DNA of 64,000 nt from Psychromonas marina (GTDB taxonomy: Bacteria; Pseudomonadota; Gammaproteobacteria; Enterobacterales; Psychromonadaceae). The notes under the pieces are model-generated. The model made no database searches. It was not told the DNA's origin and saw only the letters and a list, made by a program, of their open reading frames with translations. Positions within the stretch are counted from its first letter, which is position 1. Each line of letters begins with the position of its first letter. Of this stretch, positions 1 through 7,310 are shown piece by piece. The DNA is taken from contig NZ_BSPQ01000016.1 in the NCBI RefSeq assembly GCF_030161115.1, forward strand, positions 62,001 through 126,000, given 5' to 3'. The position numbers were made by a program, and so were the translations under genes.

Positions 1-389
1 CCGAAACCTATACACGTGCAGAAAGCTATATCACGGTGGGTAAGCCAAGTGAAAAAGCATTTGAGCTAGAGGGCAAGTATTTAGAGTTATTGCCGGTCAC
101 GCATCCCTCAGACATTGTTGCTGATGAACCCGTGCGTTTACAGTTTTACTTTAATGGTGAAGCGCAAGCTGGGGTAAAAGTTGATATTACCCGTGAAGGC
201 ACTTTATATCGTAATCATCAGGAACAGATTGATGTGGTAAGTGATGAGCAAGGTTTTATTACTTTTACACCTGAGGTTGCGGGACGTTATTTATTAAAAG
301 CGTCTTACAAAGCAAAGTTAGTAGACAGCCCACTTGCTGATCAAATGAGCGCTAATGTGCATTTTACCTTTGAAGCGATGTTACCTTAA
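1..389 (+). CDS. DUF4198-like periplasmic protein, C-terminal part
   Basis: The reading frame is open from the left edge of the window (codons from position 3) to the TAA at 387-389, so the 5' end is missing; the internal GTG at 36 is probably not the start. About 129 residues are visible, and they look like a beta-sandwich domain that ends ...HFTFEAMLP. They resemble the C-terminal half of DUF4198 proteins, periplasmic proteins often found beside metal uptake genes. The stop codon overlaps the ATG of the next gene (TAATG), so it is the first visible gene of the metal ABC operon. I assign the family from its general pattern and its neighbours. The exact role, perhaps metal handling, is inferred. 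Confidence 0.6.
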   Translation, partial: ETYTRAESYITVGKPSEKAFELEGKYLELLPVTHPSDIVADEPVRLQFYFNGEAQAGVKVDITREGTLYRNHQEQIDVVSDEQGFITFTPEVAGRYLLKASYKAKLVDSPLADQMSANVHFTFEAMLP

Positions 390-709
390 TGAGCTTGTGT
401 CATAACCCAATACAGAAGTTAAGTCTCGCTGCGTTACTGTTTTTTAGCAGCGCTGCTTTGGCACATTACCCTTTGATGCAATGCGAATATGCAGAGCAAA
501 AAATTGAGTGCGAGGCGGGTTATAGCGATGGTAGCAAGGCAATTGATTACCAAGTCAGCATGTTTGATTACGACGATAACTTAATTGCCAAAGTCAAAAC
601 AGATATTCGTTCTATTGCGACCTTTGAAAAAAGTGTGGATGAATTTTATATCGTATTTGATTCGGGTCATGAATACCCGGTTGAAGTAGATTCAGTTGAA
701 ATACAATAG
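389..709 (+). CDS. small secreted protein of unknown function
   Basis: This is a 106-residue protein with a clear Sec signal peptide: a basic N-terminus, then a hydrophobic stretch ending in a run of alanines before HYPLMQCEY, with cleavage probably near residue 25. The mature part is short and acidic and contains two cysteines (in MQCEY and IECEAG) that could form a disulfide. It starts on the last base of the upstream stop codon, so it is translationally coupled to it, and it precedes the DUF6162 gene by 15 bp. I do not recognise a named family. Its place in the operon suggests a periplasmic accessory to metal uptake, which is inference. Confidence 0.7.
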   Translation: MSLCHNPIQKLSLAALLFFSSAALAHYPLMQCEYAEQKIECEAGYSDGSKAIDYQVSMFDYDDNLIAKVKTDIRSIATFEKSVDEFYIVFDSGHEYPVEVDSVEIQ

Positions 710-724
710 CATAAGAGGCGAGCG

Positions 725-1279
725 ATGATTATACAACCGGTTATCAGTGAAAATAGTGGCCAAGAGGGCAGGTGGATTGCTTTTTTATGCGTGATTATCG
801 TCTCTATTGGTGCGTTGTTATTGCCTCAAAATCAAGCGCCGCATGAACATGTTTCAGTGGATAGTCATCAAATTTCGATTAGTGATTTAAGCGTCCAGCG
901 ACTGTCAATGATTGCCGATTTACGCTTAGCGCATGAAGAGGTTCGTGCGCTCTATGACGATACTGCTACTTGGCAAAGCATCACCCAATTAGCCGAGGAT
1001 TGGTTAGCGCCTTTTGTGCAAGATAAAAGCTGGGAACATCAAGGGCGACATCATTGGCTGCAAATTGGCAATGGCATTTATCAAGGTCGATCAGAGCAAA
1101 GTGGAGGTGGTTATATCTTAAATAGCCAACACCGAGAGGTTGATGTTTGGCTAGATCTCAATGGAGAAGCGACTTCAATAGAGATGAAAAATGCTGTTTT
1201 ATCTGCACAGGATCTGGTTGCTGCAGGCTGGACCCAAGTCGTTTTTAGCACTAAAAATGATATTCATCATAGGGATTAA
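725..1279 (+). CDS. DUF6162-type membrane-anchored protein of a metal ABC operon
   Basis: This is a 184-residue protein with one N-terminal transmembrane segment (about residues 17-33, WIAFLCVIIVSIGALLL) followed by a periplasmic domain. A histidine pair (HEH, about residues 41-43) follows the anchor, and the C-terminus ends HHRD, so it could touch metal. It has the size and context of DUF6162 proteins, which I know from operons with ZnuABC-type transporters. The start is supported by an AGAGG sequence before the ATG. Its stop overlaps the start of the substrate-binding protein gene by one base. The family is moderately sure and the function is unknown. Confidence 0.6.
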   Translation: MIIQPVISENSGQEGRWIAFLCVIIVSIGALLLPQNQAPHEHVSVDSHQISISDLSVQRLSMIADLRLAHEEVRALYDDTATWQSITQLAEDWLAPFVQDKSWEHQGRHHWLQIGNGIYQGRSEQSGGGYILNSQHREVDVWLDLNGEATSIEMKNAVLSAQDLVAAGWTQVVFSTKNDIHHRD

Positions 1280-2196
1280 TGAGCGTATTTATGATATTTA
1301 AAACACTATTTTTAGGCTGTATTTTGCTGTTGCTCAGCACCGTGAGTCATGCACAAAAACTCACCATTGGTATTACATTACAACCCTACTTTAGCTATGT
1401 AAAAGCCGTTGTTGGCGATAAAGCAGAGGTATTAGCGCTCGTTGACGAAGGTTTTAATCCGCATAATTACCAACCGCAAGCGAATGACCTGCGTCGTTTA
1501 AAGCAGATGGATGTGATTGTGGTTAATGCGATTGGTCATGATGATTTTGCGATGAAAGTGATTAAAGCGGCAAATAGACATGATTTGATCATTATTAAAG
1601 CCAATCAAGATGTGCCCTTGTTACCTGCGATGGGGCAATCGGTTGGTACGGGTGCAGTAAATCCACATACCTTTGTGGGCATCTCAACCACGATTCAAAA
1701 GGTGTATAGCATCGCTAATGAGATGGCAAAAATAGACCCTGAGAATGCACAACAGTATCGTGCTAATGCCCGTGCCTACGCACGAAAATTTAGAAAGATG
1801 AAGCATAACGCAATGTTAGCGTTAGGTGATATTGACACTGCGGGTATGAAAGTCGCTACAACACACAATGCATACGGGTATTTATTACAGGAGTTTGGTG
1901 TTGAGGTAAATGCCGTGATTGAACCTGCCCATGGTGTAGAGCCAAGTGCCAGTCAGCTACAAGAGACCATTGAAAAAATTAGATCATCAAACATCGATGT
2001 GTTGTTTTATGAATTGAATATGCCTAATCGCTATGTGGATACGATCGAAAAAGAAACCGGAGTCAGGTTATACCGTTTCTCACATATGACCCACGGCCCC
2101 TATCGTGCTGATAAGGTCGAAGTAGAGATGCGCGATAATTTAGCGACGTTAGTCGAGTCAATGAGATTTGTTGCAAGTCAGAAAGGAGAACGATAG
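1279..2196 (+). CDS. metal (Zn/Mn-type) ABC transporter substrate-binding protein
   Basis: This is a 305-residue periplasmic cluster A-I (TroA/ZnuA fold) binding protein with a signal peptide ending near SHA (residues 23-25). The three usual histidine ligands are visible: H62 in NPHNYQP, H130 in NPHTFVG and H196 in THNAYGY. The fourth ligand, normally an aspartate or glutamate near the C-terminus, is not in its usual motif; the corresponding stretch reads LYRFSHMTHGPY. The long histidine-rich loop of classical ZnuA is absent. It should capture a divalent metal, most likely zinc or manganese, and pass it to the permease encoded downstream. Zinc specificity is inferred from family and context. 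Confidence 0.85.
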   Translation: MSVFMIFKTLFLGCILLLLSTVSHAQKLTIGITLQPYFSYVKAVVGDKAEVLALVDEGFNPHNYQPQANDLRRLKQMDVIVVNAIGHDDFAMKVIKAANRHDLIIIKANQDVPLLPAMGQSVGTGAVNPHTFVGISTTIQKVYSIANEMAKIDPENAQQYRANARAYARKFRKMKHNAMLALGDIDTAGMKVATTHNAYGYLLQEFGVEVNAVIEPAHGVEPSASQLQETIEKIRSSNIDVLFYELNMPNRYVDTIEKETGVRLYRFSHMTHGPYRADKVEVEMRDNLATLVESMRFVASQKGER

Positions 2197-2951
2197 TGGG
2201 GCCTTCAATTTCACTTAACAATGTAAGCTTATGTTATGAAAATAACTGTATTTTAACTGGGATTTCAACGCAGCTTGAAGCGGGACAATGCCATGTCATT
2301 ATGGGCCCAAATGGAGGCGGTAAAACGTCTCTATTACGCTCTATTTTAGGGTTAACACCTTTTAATGGAGAGATAAATATCCATTGGTCGAGCAGCAAGG
2401 GTAAGGTGGGTTATGTACCACAAAAAGCGACCTTTGAACCGAGCTTACCGCTCACGGTATTAGATTTTATTTTACTGAATCAAAGCCGTTACCCTCTCTT
2501 TTTTAAGACCAACAAAAAACACAAAGAAAATGCGATTGAACAGTTAAAGCGTGTGGGAATGGCGGATCGTGCGTTGTTGCGCATGGGGCAACTTTCTGGT
2601 GGCGAGCAGCAGCGCGTTTTGTTTGCGCAGGCACTGTTAGATGATCCGGACCTGTTAATTTTAGATGAACCGACTAATGGCATGGACGATCAAGGTGTGC
2701 GTTACTTTGAGTCTTTGATTACTGAGTTCGTGGGTGAGAAAAAAACCATTGTGGTGGTGCATCACGATATCAGTGCAGTACGTCGTTTAGACGCTCAAGT
2801 GCATGTTGTTAATGGTATTTTAATAGAGAGTGGCCGTGCTAGTGAGGTCTTAAAAGCGGAAAAAATAGAGCAACTATTTAGTCATTATCGTCATGCTCCA
2901 ACTCAACAAACTAAGATACACAGTGTGAATAGAAAAAGTGAGGCTGCATAA
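2196..2951 (+). CDS. metal ABC transporter ATP-binding protein (ZnuC-like)
   Basis: This 251-residue ABC ATPase has Walker A (GPNGGGKTS, about residues 38-46), the Q-loop (VPQKATF), the signature LSGGEQQR, Walker B (LLILDEPTNGMD) and the H-loop (VVHHD). It powers the ABC-3 type permease encoded immediately downstream. It starts with GTG at 2196, sharing a base with the stop of the binding-protein gene, and GAAAGGAGAA just upstream is a good ribosome binding site. The C-terminus is short and lacks the zinc-sensing extension of some ZnuC proteins. The metal specificity follows the binding protein and is not proven here. Confidence 0.9.
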   Translation: MGPSISLNNVSLCYENNCILTGISTQLEAGQCHVIMGPNGGGKTSLLRSILGLTPFNGEINIHWSSSKGKVGYVPQKATFEPSLPLTVLDFILLNQSRYPLFFKTNKKHKENAIEQLKRVGMADRALLRMGQLSGGEQQRVLFAQALLDDPDLLILDEPTNGMDDQGVRYFESLITEFVGEKKTIVVVHHDISAVRRLDAQVHVVNGILIESGRASEVLKAEKIEQLFSHYRHAPTQQTKIHSVNRKSEAA

Positions 2952-3829
2952 TGGATTTTTTACGTCTATGGGCTAGCCAAGGTGCGCAAGCGGGTTGGTT
3001 AAGTGAGAGTTTTTCCTACGCGTTTATGGTCAATGCGTTAGTGGCTGCGCTCTTATTAGGACCATTATTGGGGGGCTTAGGCACTCTAGTGATCGCCAAA
3101 CGTTTAGCCTTTTTCTCTGAAGCTGTCGGTCATGCGGCATTAACCGGTATTGCTATTGGCGTACTGCTTGGCGAACCGCCTGAAAACCCTATTATTGGGC
3201 TGTTTTGTTTTTGTATGCTGTTTGCACTGATTTTGCATTTTGTACGTAATCGTACTGCGGTACCTTACGATACATTGGTGGGGGTTTTTCTTGCTGTCGC
3301 ATTAGCAGGCGGCGCTGCATTACTTATGTATGTGGCACGAAAAATCAATATTCATATGTTAGAAAATGTATTATTTGGCTCTATTTTAACTATTACCGAC
3401 TTTGATCTGTTGGTATTGGCATTGAGTTGCGCATTAATCGTGCTGGGGCTTATTTTTACTTTTAACCGTATTTTACTTGCCTCTATTAGTCCCGATATTG
3501 CACGTGTGCGTGGTCATAATACCCACTTTTACGATTACCTGTTTGTGATGATGATAACTTTGGTGACTATCGCTGCGGTTAAGATTGTAGGTGCGGTGCT
3601 GGTGGGCGCATTGTTGCTGATACCGGGTGCGACTGCGCGTCTATTAACAAAAAGTATGGGTAGTTTTGTCTTACTGTCCTCTTTACTTGCGACGCTAAGT
3701 TGTTTGATTGGTACGTTATTACCAATGGAATTACAATTACCCATCCCCTCCGGTGCATCCATTATTTTAGTTGCAGCGAGTTTCTTTGTCGTCACTACGA
3801 TTTTCCGTATTGTAGGCAGAAATTCATGA
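2951..3829 (+). CDS. metal ABC transporter permease (ZnuB-like, ABC-3 family)
   Basis: This 292-residue integral membrane protein has about eight or nine hydrophobic segments and the hallmark ABC-3 family stretch SEAVGHAALTGIAIG (about residues 55-70). A second conserved segment near residue 218 (VGALLLIPGATAR) is also typical. It forms the membrane channel of the importer with the ATPase encoded just upstream, whose stop codon overlaps this ATG. Its own stop overlaps the start of a second binding-protein gene (ATGA). Family confidence is high; the transported metal is inferred as zinc or a similar ion. Confidence 0.9.
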   Translation: MDFLRLWASQGAQAGWLSESFSYAFMVNALVAALLLGPLLGGLGTLVIAKRLAFFSEAVGHAALTGIAIGVLLGEPPENPIIGLFCFCMLFALILHFVRNRTAVPYDTLVGVFLAVALAGGAALLMYVARKINIHMLENVLFGSILTITDFDLLVLALSCALIVLGLIFTFNRILLASISPDIARVRGHNTHFYDYLFVMMITLVTIAAVKIVGAVLVGALLLIPGATARLLTKSMGSFVLLSSLLATLSCLIGTLLPMELQLPIPSGASIILVAASFFVVTTIFRIVGRNS

Positions 3830-4698
3830 GAAAAAAATATCTATATCATCGACTGCTACTCTCTTTTTTAACACTTTTTACAAGTCAGTTATTAGCTAAG
3901 GATGTGTTAACTGCGACACCTGTGACCTATATGCTAGCGACAAAATTAATGCAGGGGACGCCAATTACAACCACTTACTTAGCACCCAAACGCTATGGTA
4001 TTGAACGTTTAAATAATTGGTATGCAGGTAGAGGGGAAACTGTCATATATGAAGCTGCACAAGCAGCTCGTGTAGTGATCACTTTAAAGGCTTTATGGCC
4101 TGATGATGCACTATTCAATTATGCACGTGAGGGTAATATTAACCTGATTGAGATTGATGCATCACAATCTATTTCTCCTGCTGCTAAAGGTATTGCAACA
4201 GTGCGATTGCCCGATGGAGGTCAGTCTTTATACGCATGGTTAAACCCTAATAACTTAGGTACGATGATCAGTATTGTTGGTCAAGATTTACAGCGAGTTT
4301 GGCCTGAATATGCTGCGCTTATAAAGCACAACCAACAACAGTTATTAGTGAATATTCGCTTGCTGATCAATCAGCAGCAGCAAATATTATTTGATAAAGA
4401 GATCGACTCGGTGGTGCTACTTTCTGACCAATTAGAGGATTTTTCCGCAGCAAACCAGCTGTTTGTAGAGCATCGCTTATTAACCGCAGAATTAGAGTGG
4501 AGTGAACAAGAGATCGCTAGTTTGCAAAAAATAGTAATGGAATCACCACATTTATGGATCCTCACGAATAGAAAGGTGTCAAAACAGTTAGCCGATTTAT
4601 TACCTCATTTTTCTAATATCTTAATCATCGATACTATTGATCGTTGGGGCGCGAAGGGAGTTAACCTCGCGCACCCTTTACAGCGTTGGTTATTTTAG
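3826..4698 (+). CDS. second, divergent TroA-fold periplasmic protein of the metal ABC operon
   Basis: This is a 290-residue secreted protein. The start at 3826 is chosen because it gives the usual ATGA overlap with the permease stop and an immediate signal peptide ending near LLAKDV; the longer open frame from 3700 lies inside the permease gene. The overall layout (LTATPVTYMLATKLMQG near the N-terminus, a long central helix, and a late LLILI-type strand) resembles cluster A-I metal-binding proteins. However, I see none of the three conserved histidine ligand motifs. It may be a non-binding partner, a chaperone, or bind a different ligand. It is the last gene of the operon, followed by a strong hairpin at 4706. 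Confidence 0.65.
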   Translation: MRKKYLYHRLLLSFLTLFTSQLLAKDVLTATPVTYMLATKLMQGTPITTTYLAPKRYGIERLNNWYAGRGETVIYEAAQAARVVITLKALWPDDALFNYAREGNINLIEIDASQSISPAAKGIATVRLPDGGQSLYAWLNPNNLGTMISIVGQDLQRVWPEYAALIKHNQQQLLVNIRLLINQQQQILFDKEIDSVVLLSDQLEDFSAANQLFVEHRLLTAELEWSEQEIASLQKIVMESPHLWILTNRKVSKQLADLLPHFSNILIIDTIDRWGAKGVNLAHPLQRWLF

Positions 4699-4705
4699 AT
4701 TAACA

Positions 4706-4727
4706 AATAAGGGGGGAGCCCCTTATT
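4706..4727. terminator. bidirectional hairpin terminator between convergent genes
   Basis: A 9-bp perfect stem (AATAAGGGG / CCCCTTATT, arms 4706-4714 and 4719-4727) with a 4-nt loop lies between the metal ABC operon (plus strand) and the EamA gene (minus strand). It overlaps the EamA stop codon. AT-rich arms on both sides could serve both directions. Confidence 0.7.
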
Positions 4728-5610
4728 CTAATTGCTTCGCTTTAATACGTCTTCCACCAACTTGATACAGTGTTAAACCAATAATCACAAACAAAGCGCC
4801 GATAAAGAGATTCGGTCCAACAGGTTCATCGTTGATAAGTGTACCTAAGGTTATCGCTAGCGGCGGTGTCATTAAAGTCACCAATGCAACCGTTGTCGCA
4901 TTGAGTTTTTGTAAGATATAAAAGTACCCCAGAAAACCAATCAATGATGCAAATATGCCCATATAAATGATTGCGCCAATCGATTTTGCTGACCACTGGG
5001 CGATATTAATTTCGCCATCAAGTAACAACCAACACATAAAAAACAGGGGAACAGAAAAATATAAGGCCCCTAATGTGGTGGCAAAAGGGTGGATGTTAAT
5101 GTGCACACTTTTGACCATTACCGCGCTTAAGCTAAAGAAAAATACGCCTAATAAAACAAAAGCAATACCGATTAATTCACTACTGCCGGTGCTGATATTA
5201 TGCCAAGCAACAATCGCCAAACCAAACAGTGAAACGCTAAAAGCAAACCAACGCAACGGCGTAAATTTAGGTTCATTAAGGATTTTTTGCGCCATCAAAC
5301 CGGAGATAATGGGGGCTAATCCAAAAATAAGCGACATTAACCCTGAGCTTACATAGCGAGAGGCCATATAGCCCCAAAACATACCACCAAAAACGCCAAT
5401 GGTGGAATAGCTATAAAGTTTCATAGCTTGCTTGGTTGTTGGGATATGAATGCGCATGACGACTAAAAATAGGGTACCAATGATCATCGCTAAGAACATG
5501 CGTAAAAAAACAGCCATCATTGGATTAACGGTTTCGCTGCTCCAAATAATACCAAGAGGGGTTGTGGACCAGATCAGTACAACACTAAGATAAGCAATTG
5601 AGACATTCAT
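4723..5610 (-). CDS. EamA/DMT-family permease
   Basis: This is a 295-residue inner membrane protein with about ten hydrophobic segments arranged as two EamA repeats, typical of the drug/metabolite transporter superfamily. I place the start at the ATG at 5610 (MNVSIAYLS), because AAGGAACCC lies about 10 nt upstream and the first membrane segment begins at once; the frame runs back to 5748, but that extension is a non-membrane stretch through the hairpin at 5695. Such proteins export or import small metabolites; the substrate cannot be told from sequence. Confidence 0.85.
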   Translation of the reverse strand: MNVSIAYLSVVLIWSTTPLGIIWSSETVNPMMAVFLRMFLAMIIGTLFLVVMRIHIPTTKQAMKLYSYSTIGVFGGMFWGYMASRYVSSGLMSLIFGLAPIISGLMAQKILNEPKFTPLRWFAFSVSLFGLAIVAWHNISTGSSELIGIAFVLLGVFFFSLSAVMVKSVHINIHPFATTLGALYFSVPLFFMCWLLLDGEINIAQWSAKSIGAIIYMGIFASLIGFLGYFYILQKLNATTVALVTLMTPPLAITLGTLINDEPVGPNLFIGALFVIIGLTLYQVGGRRIKAKQLE

Positions 5611-5694
5611 TAAATTTAAGGGTTCCTTTTTTATGGTTGAAGTTCGATGTATTTTAATTGAATAAAGGAAATCGAACTTTTTTAGTCGTTTAAC

Positions 5695-5734
5695 GACAAG
5701 ATGCCTGCACATTAATACGTGCAGGCATCTTGTC
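5695..5734. repeat. 16-bp perfect inverted repeat
   Basis: Arms 5695-5710 (GACAAGATGCCTGCAC) and 5719-5734 are perfectly complementary around an 8-nt loop. It lies 30 bp past the stop of the CheX-like gene and 85 bp before the EamA start. No U-tract follows on either strand, so it is not a textbook intrinsic terminator. It may still end the CheX-like transcript or protect an RNA end. A smaller palindrome (5685-5697) adjoins it. Confidence 0.75.
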
Positions 5735-5764
5735 TGTAACAGAAACACAAGTCAATCAGTCAGT

Positions 5765-6445
5765 TTAAAATCCGAGTTCATCGAGTAGATTTTGGTCAAC
5801 CAGTGATTCTGTTGCTGCTGCTTTCTTCTCTTGCTGCTTATTATTTGCTTGTTCTTCTAAAATTGTATCCGCATCAAAGGCTTCACGTTCTTCAAAATTA
5901 GGCAGTTTAATAAATTCTGTTTTATCCATTGCTAACTCTAAATAGAAAATATTATTCTTTTCGGTCATAAAGGTAACACGTCTTGCTTGCGGTCTGTCCA
6001 AGTTTGTATCAATGGATAGCTGTACCTGTTTATTAATGGTTAACATTTTTGGTTGGTTTTGGGTGATTGAAGTATGTAGTTCATGGCCGATCACACCAGT
6101 AAAATCACCTAAAATTTGATTCATTAATTCACCCATCACATCACCCACTTCGTCTGCTGTATGAGATTTAGCAAGTTCGTTTTCAGGGATCCCCATGTGG
6201 GTCATATAATTGCTATATATCTCGACCGCTGCATTTGCACTAAAGTTGATCACCACTAAACCTGAGAAACCACCATCAAACAGGACGAAACAACCAATAT
6301 CCGGCTTTAGGCAAGTCTTGTTGATCTTTTGCGCCATTGAAGAGTAATTAATTGGGTGAGCGGTTGCTTTTGTGAGGACTGATTTTATTGAGTTACATAA
6401 CACCAGTAAAATATCGTCGGTGTTAATTGTTTTGCTTTTAGCCAT
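5765..6445 (-). CDS. DUF3334-like protein with a CheC/CheX phosphatase motif
   Basis: This 226-residue cytoplasmic protein looks like the DUF3334 family of marine gammaproteobacteria. Residues around 100-130 (DVMGELMNQILGD and on to the proline in NQPKM) fit the CheC/CheX/FliY active-site consensus D/S-X3-E-X2-N-X22-P exactly, including the 22-residue gap. CheX-type proteins dephosphorylate CheY-P. An upstream hydrophobic strand (FSGLVVINF) and the acidic, glutamine-rich C-terminal tail (about residues 185-226) are also visible. The motif match is directly seen. That it acts on a CheY-like response regulator is inference; no chemotaxis gene is adjacent. Confidence 0.65.
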   Translation of the reverse strand: MAKSKTINTDDILLVLCNSIKSVLTKATAHPINYSSMAQKINKTCLKPDIGCFVLFDGGFSGLVVINFSANAAVEIYSNYMTHMGIPENELAKSHTADEVGDVMGELMNQILGDFTGVIGHELHTSITQNQPKMLTINKQVQLSIDTNLDRPQARRVTFMTEKNNIFYLELAMDKTEFIKLPNFEEREAFDADTILEEQANNKQQEKKAAATESLVDQNLLDELGF

Positions 6446-6574
6446 GAAAATCCCTTAAAGAATAAAAATATTATTATTGTTTTCTTCAAGGGTAAATTAT
6501 TACTTCAAGTTTGTCTCAATACAGATCTAACTTTTTGTTTTATTGATATTATTTTAAAGTAATCAGTTTTAGGT

Positions 6575-7000
6575 TTAACTGTTTATTACATTTTTAAAAT
6601 GCTTCTTTTTACTTACTAAATAGTCGATATCTGGTGGGAAGTCTTTGTTCTTTTTAGCATGTTTCATCATATCGAATATTTTGAATTCGGTTAAAATTGC
6701 AAACTGATAAGGTTGAAAGTCTTCATTTGCTTGTTTTGTTGGGTCGAAGTATTGCTCACCAATCTTAACAATTGCTTGATCAAGCAATGGATCTTGGCAG
6801 ATATAACCTAAGACATAACGGTCTGCTTTTTTATAAACAACATTCATATAGCTATTAAAGAAGCTTTCGCCTTCTTTTGTTGTACAACTTTCCAGTGCAT
6901 CATCAGTCATCGCATTAACGGTAACGATGCGAATATTGTCGGCAATAAAATTAAGATCGTTTAACTGTTGCTTGATAATCTCAAGGTTAAGTGCAGTCAA
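6575..7000 (-). CDS. hypothetical protein, 141 aa
   Basis: This small soluble protein has no signal peptide or membrane segment. It has an N-terminal helix (LEIIKQQLNDLNFIADN), a mixed middle and a basic C-terminal tail (MMKHAKKNKDF, KKKHFKNVINS). The ATG at 7000 is preceded by a GAGGAA sequence. The gene is separated from the CheX-like gene downstream by 129 bp, so co-transcription is possible but not shown. I do not recognise a family. Confidence 0.6.
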   Translation of the reverse strand: MTALNLEIIKQQLNDLNFIADNIRIVTVNAMTDDALESCTTKEGESFFNSYMNVVYKKADRYVLGYICQDPLLDQAIVKIGEQYFDPTKQANEDFQPYQFAILTEFKIFDMMKHAKKNKDFPPDIDYLVSKKKHFKNVINS

Positions 7001-7310
7001 AATAGTTCCTCATTATAAAAAAGGGGGGGAGTATACCCGTTAGCATTCAAGATGCAAAACTCTGCTAGAAAGCGATGGGCTACGAGTATCGAGCCATGAG
7101 CCAGGAACTAATGTTCGAAGCTAATAGCTCGTTATACCAAAGGAATTAATAAAGTGATCATTCTTGCTGGTTAAAATCATCCCTAACTGCGTTGTGAGTT
7201 TTGAAGTGAGAACAACTATCTCCTGCAACTCACGCCTTATTAGTAATAATTTTTTCTGCGCAAACTCTGATCACCTATTAAATTCCATTGGTATTACTCG
7301 AACCTCGAGA
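7001..7310. other. intergenic stretch between hypothetical gene and gltS
   Basis: This gap holds the start region of the 141-aa gene at its left end and the MITE-like element at 7131-7297. The element's right end lies only about 14 bp from the gltS stop codon. I see no further gene here. Confidence 0.6.
7131..7297. repeat. MITE-like element with imperfect 30-bp terminal inverted repeats
   Basis: The left end (7131-7160, GTTATACCAAAGGAATTAAT...GTGATCA) and right end (7268-7297, TGATCACC...TTGGTATTAC) are inverted repeats matching at about 24 of 30 positions, more if a 1-nt gap is allowed. The interior carries a smaller GTGAGTT/AACTCAC stem. A related sequence, clearly homologous but degenerate, occurs at 42194-42320. 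It has no coding capacity. This looks like a dispersed, non-autonomous palindromic repeat. Mobility is inferred from the ends and the second copy. Confidence 0.7.

Noticed and set aside
3700-3825. Longer start for the second periplasmic protein
   Set aside because: The extension lies wholly inside the permease gene, and the ATG at 3826 gives a proper signal peptide and overlap.
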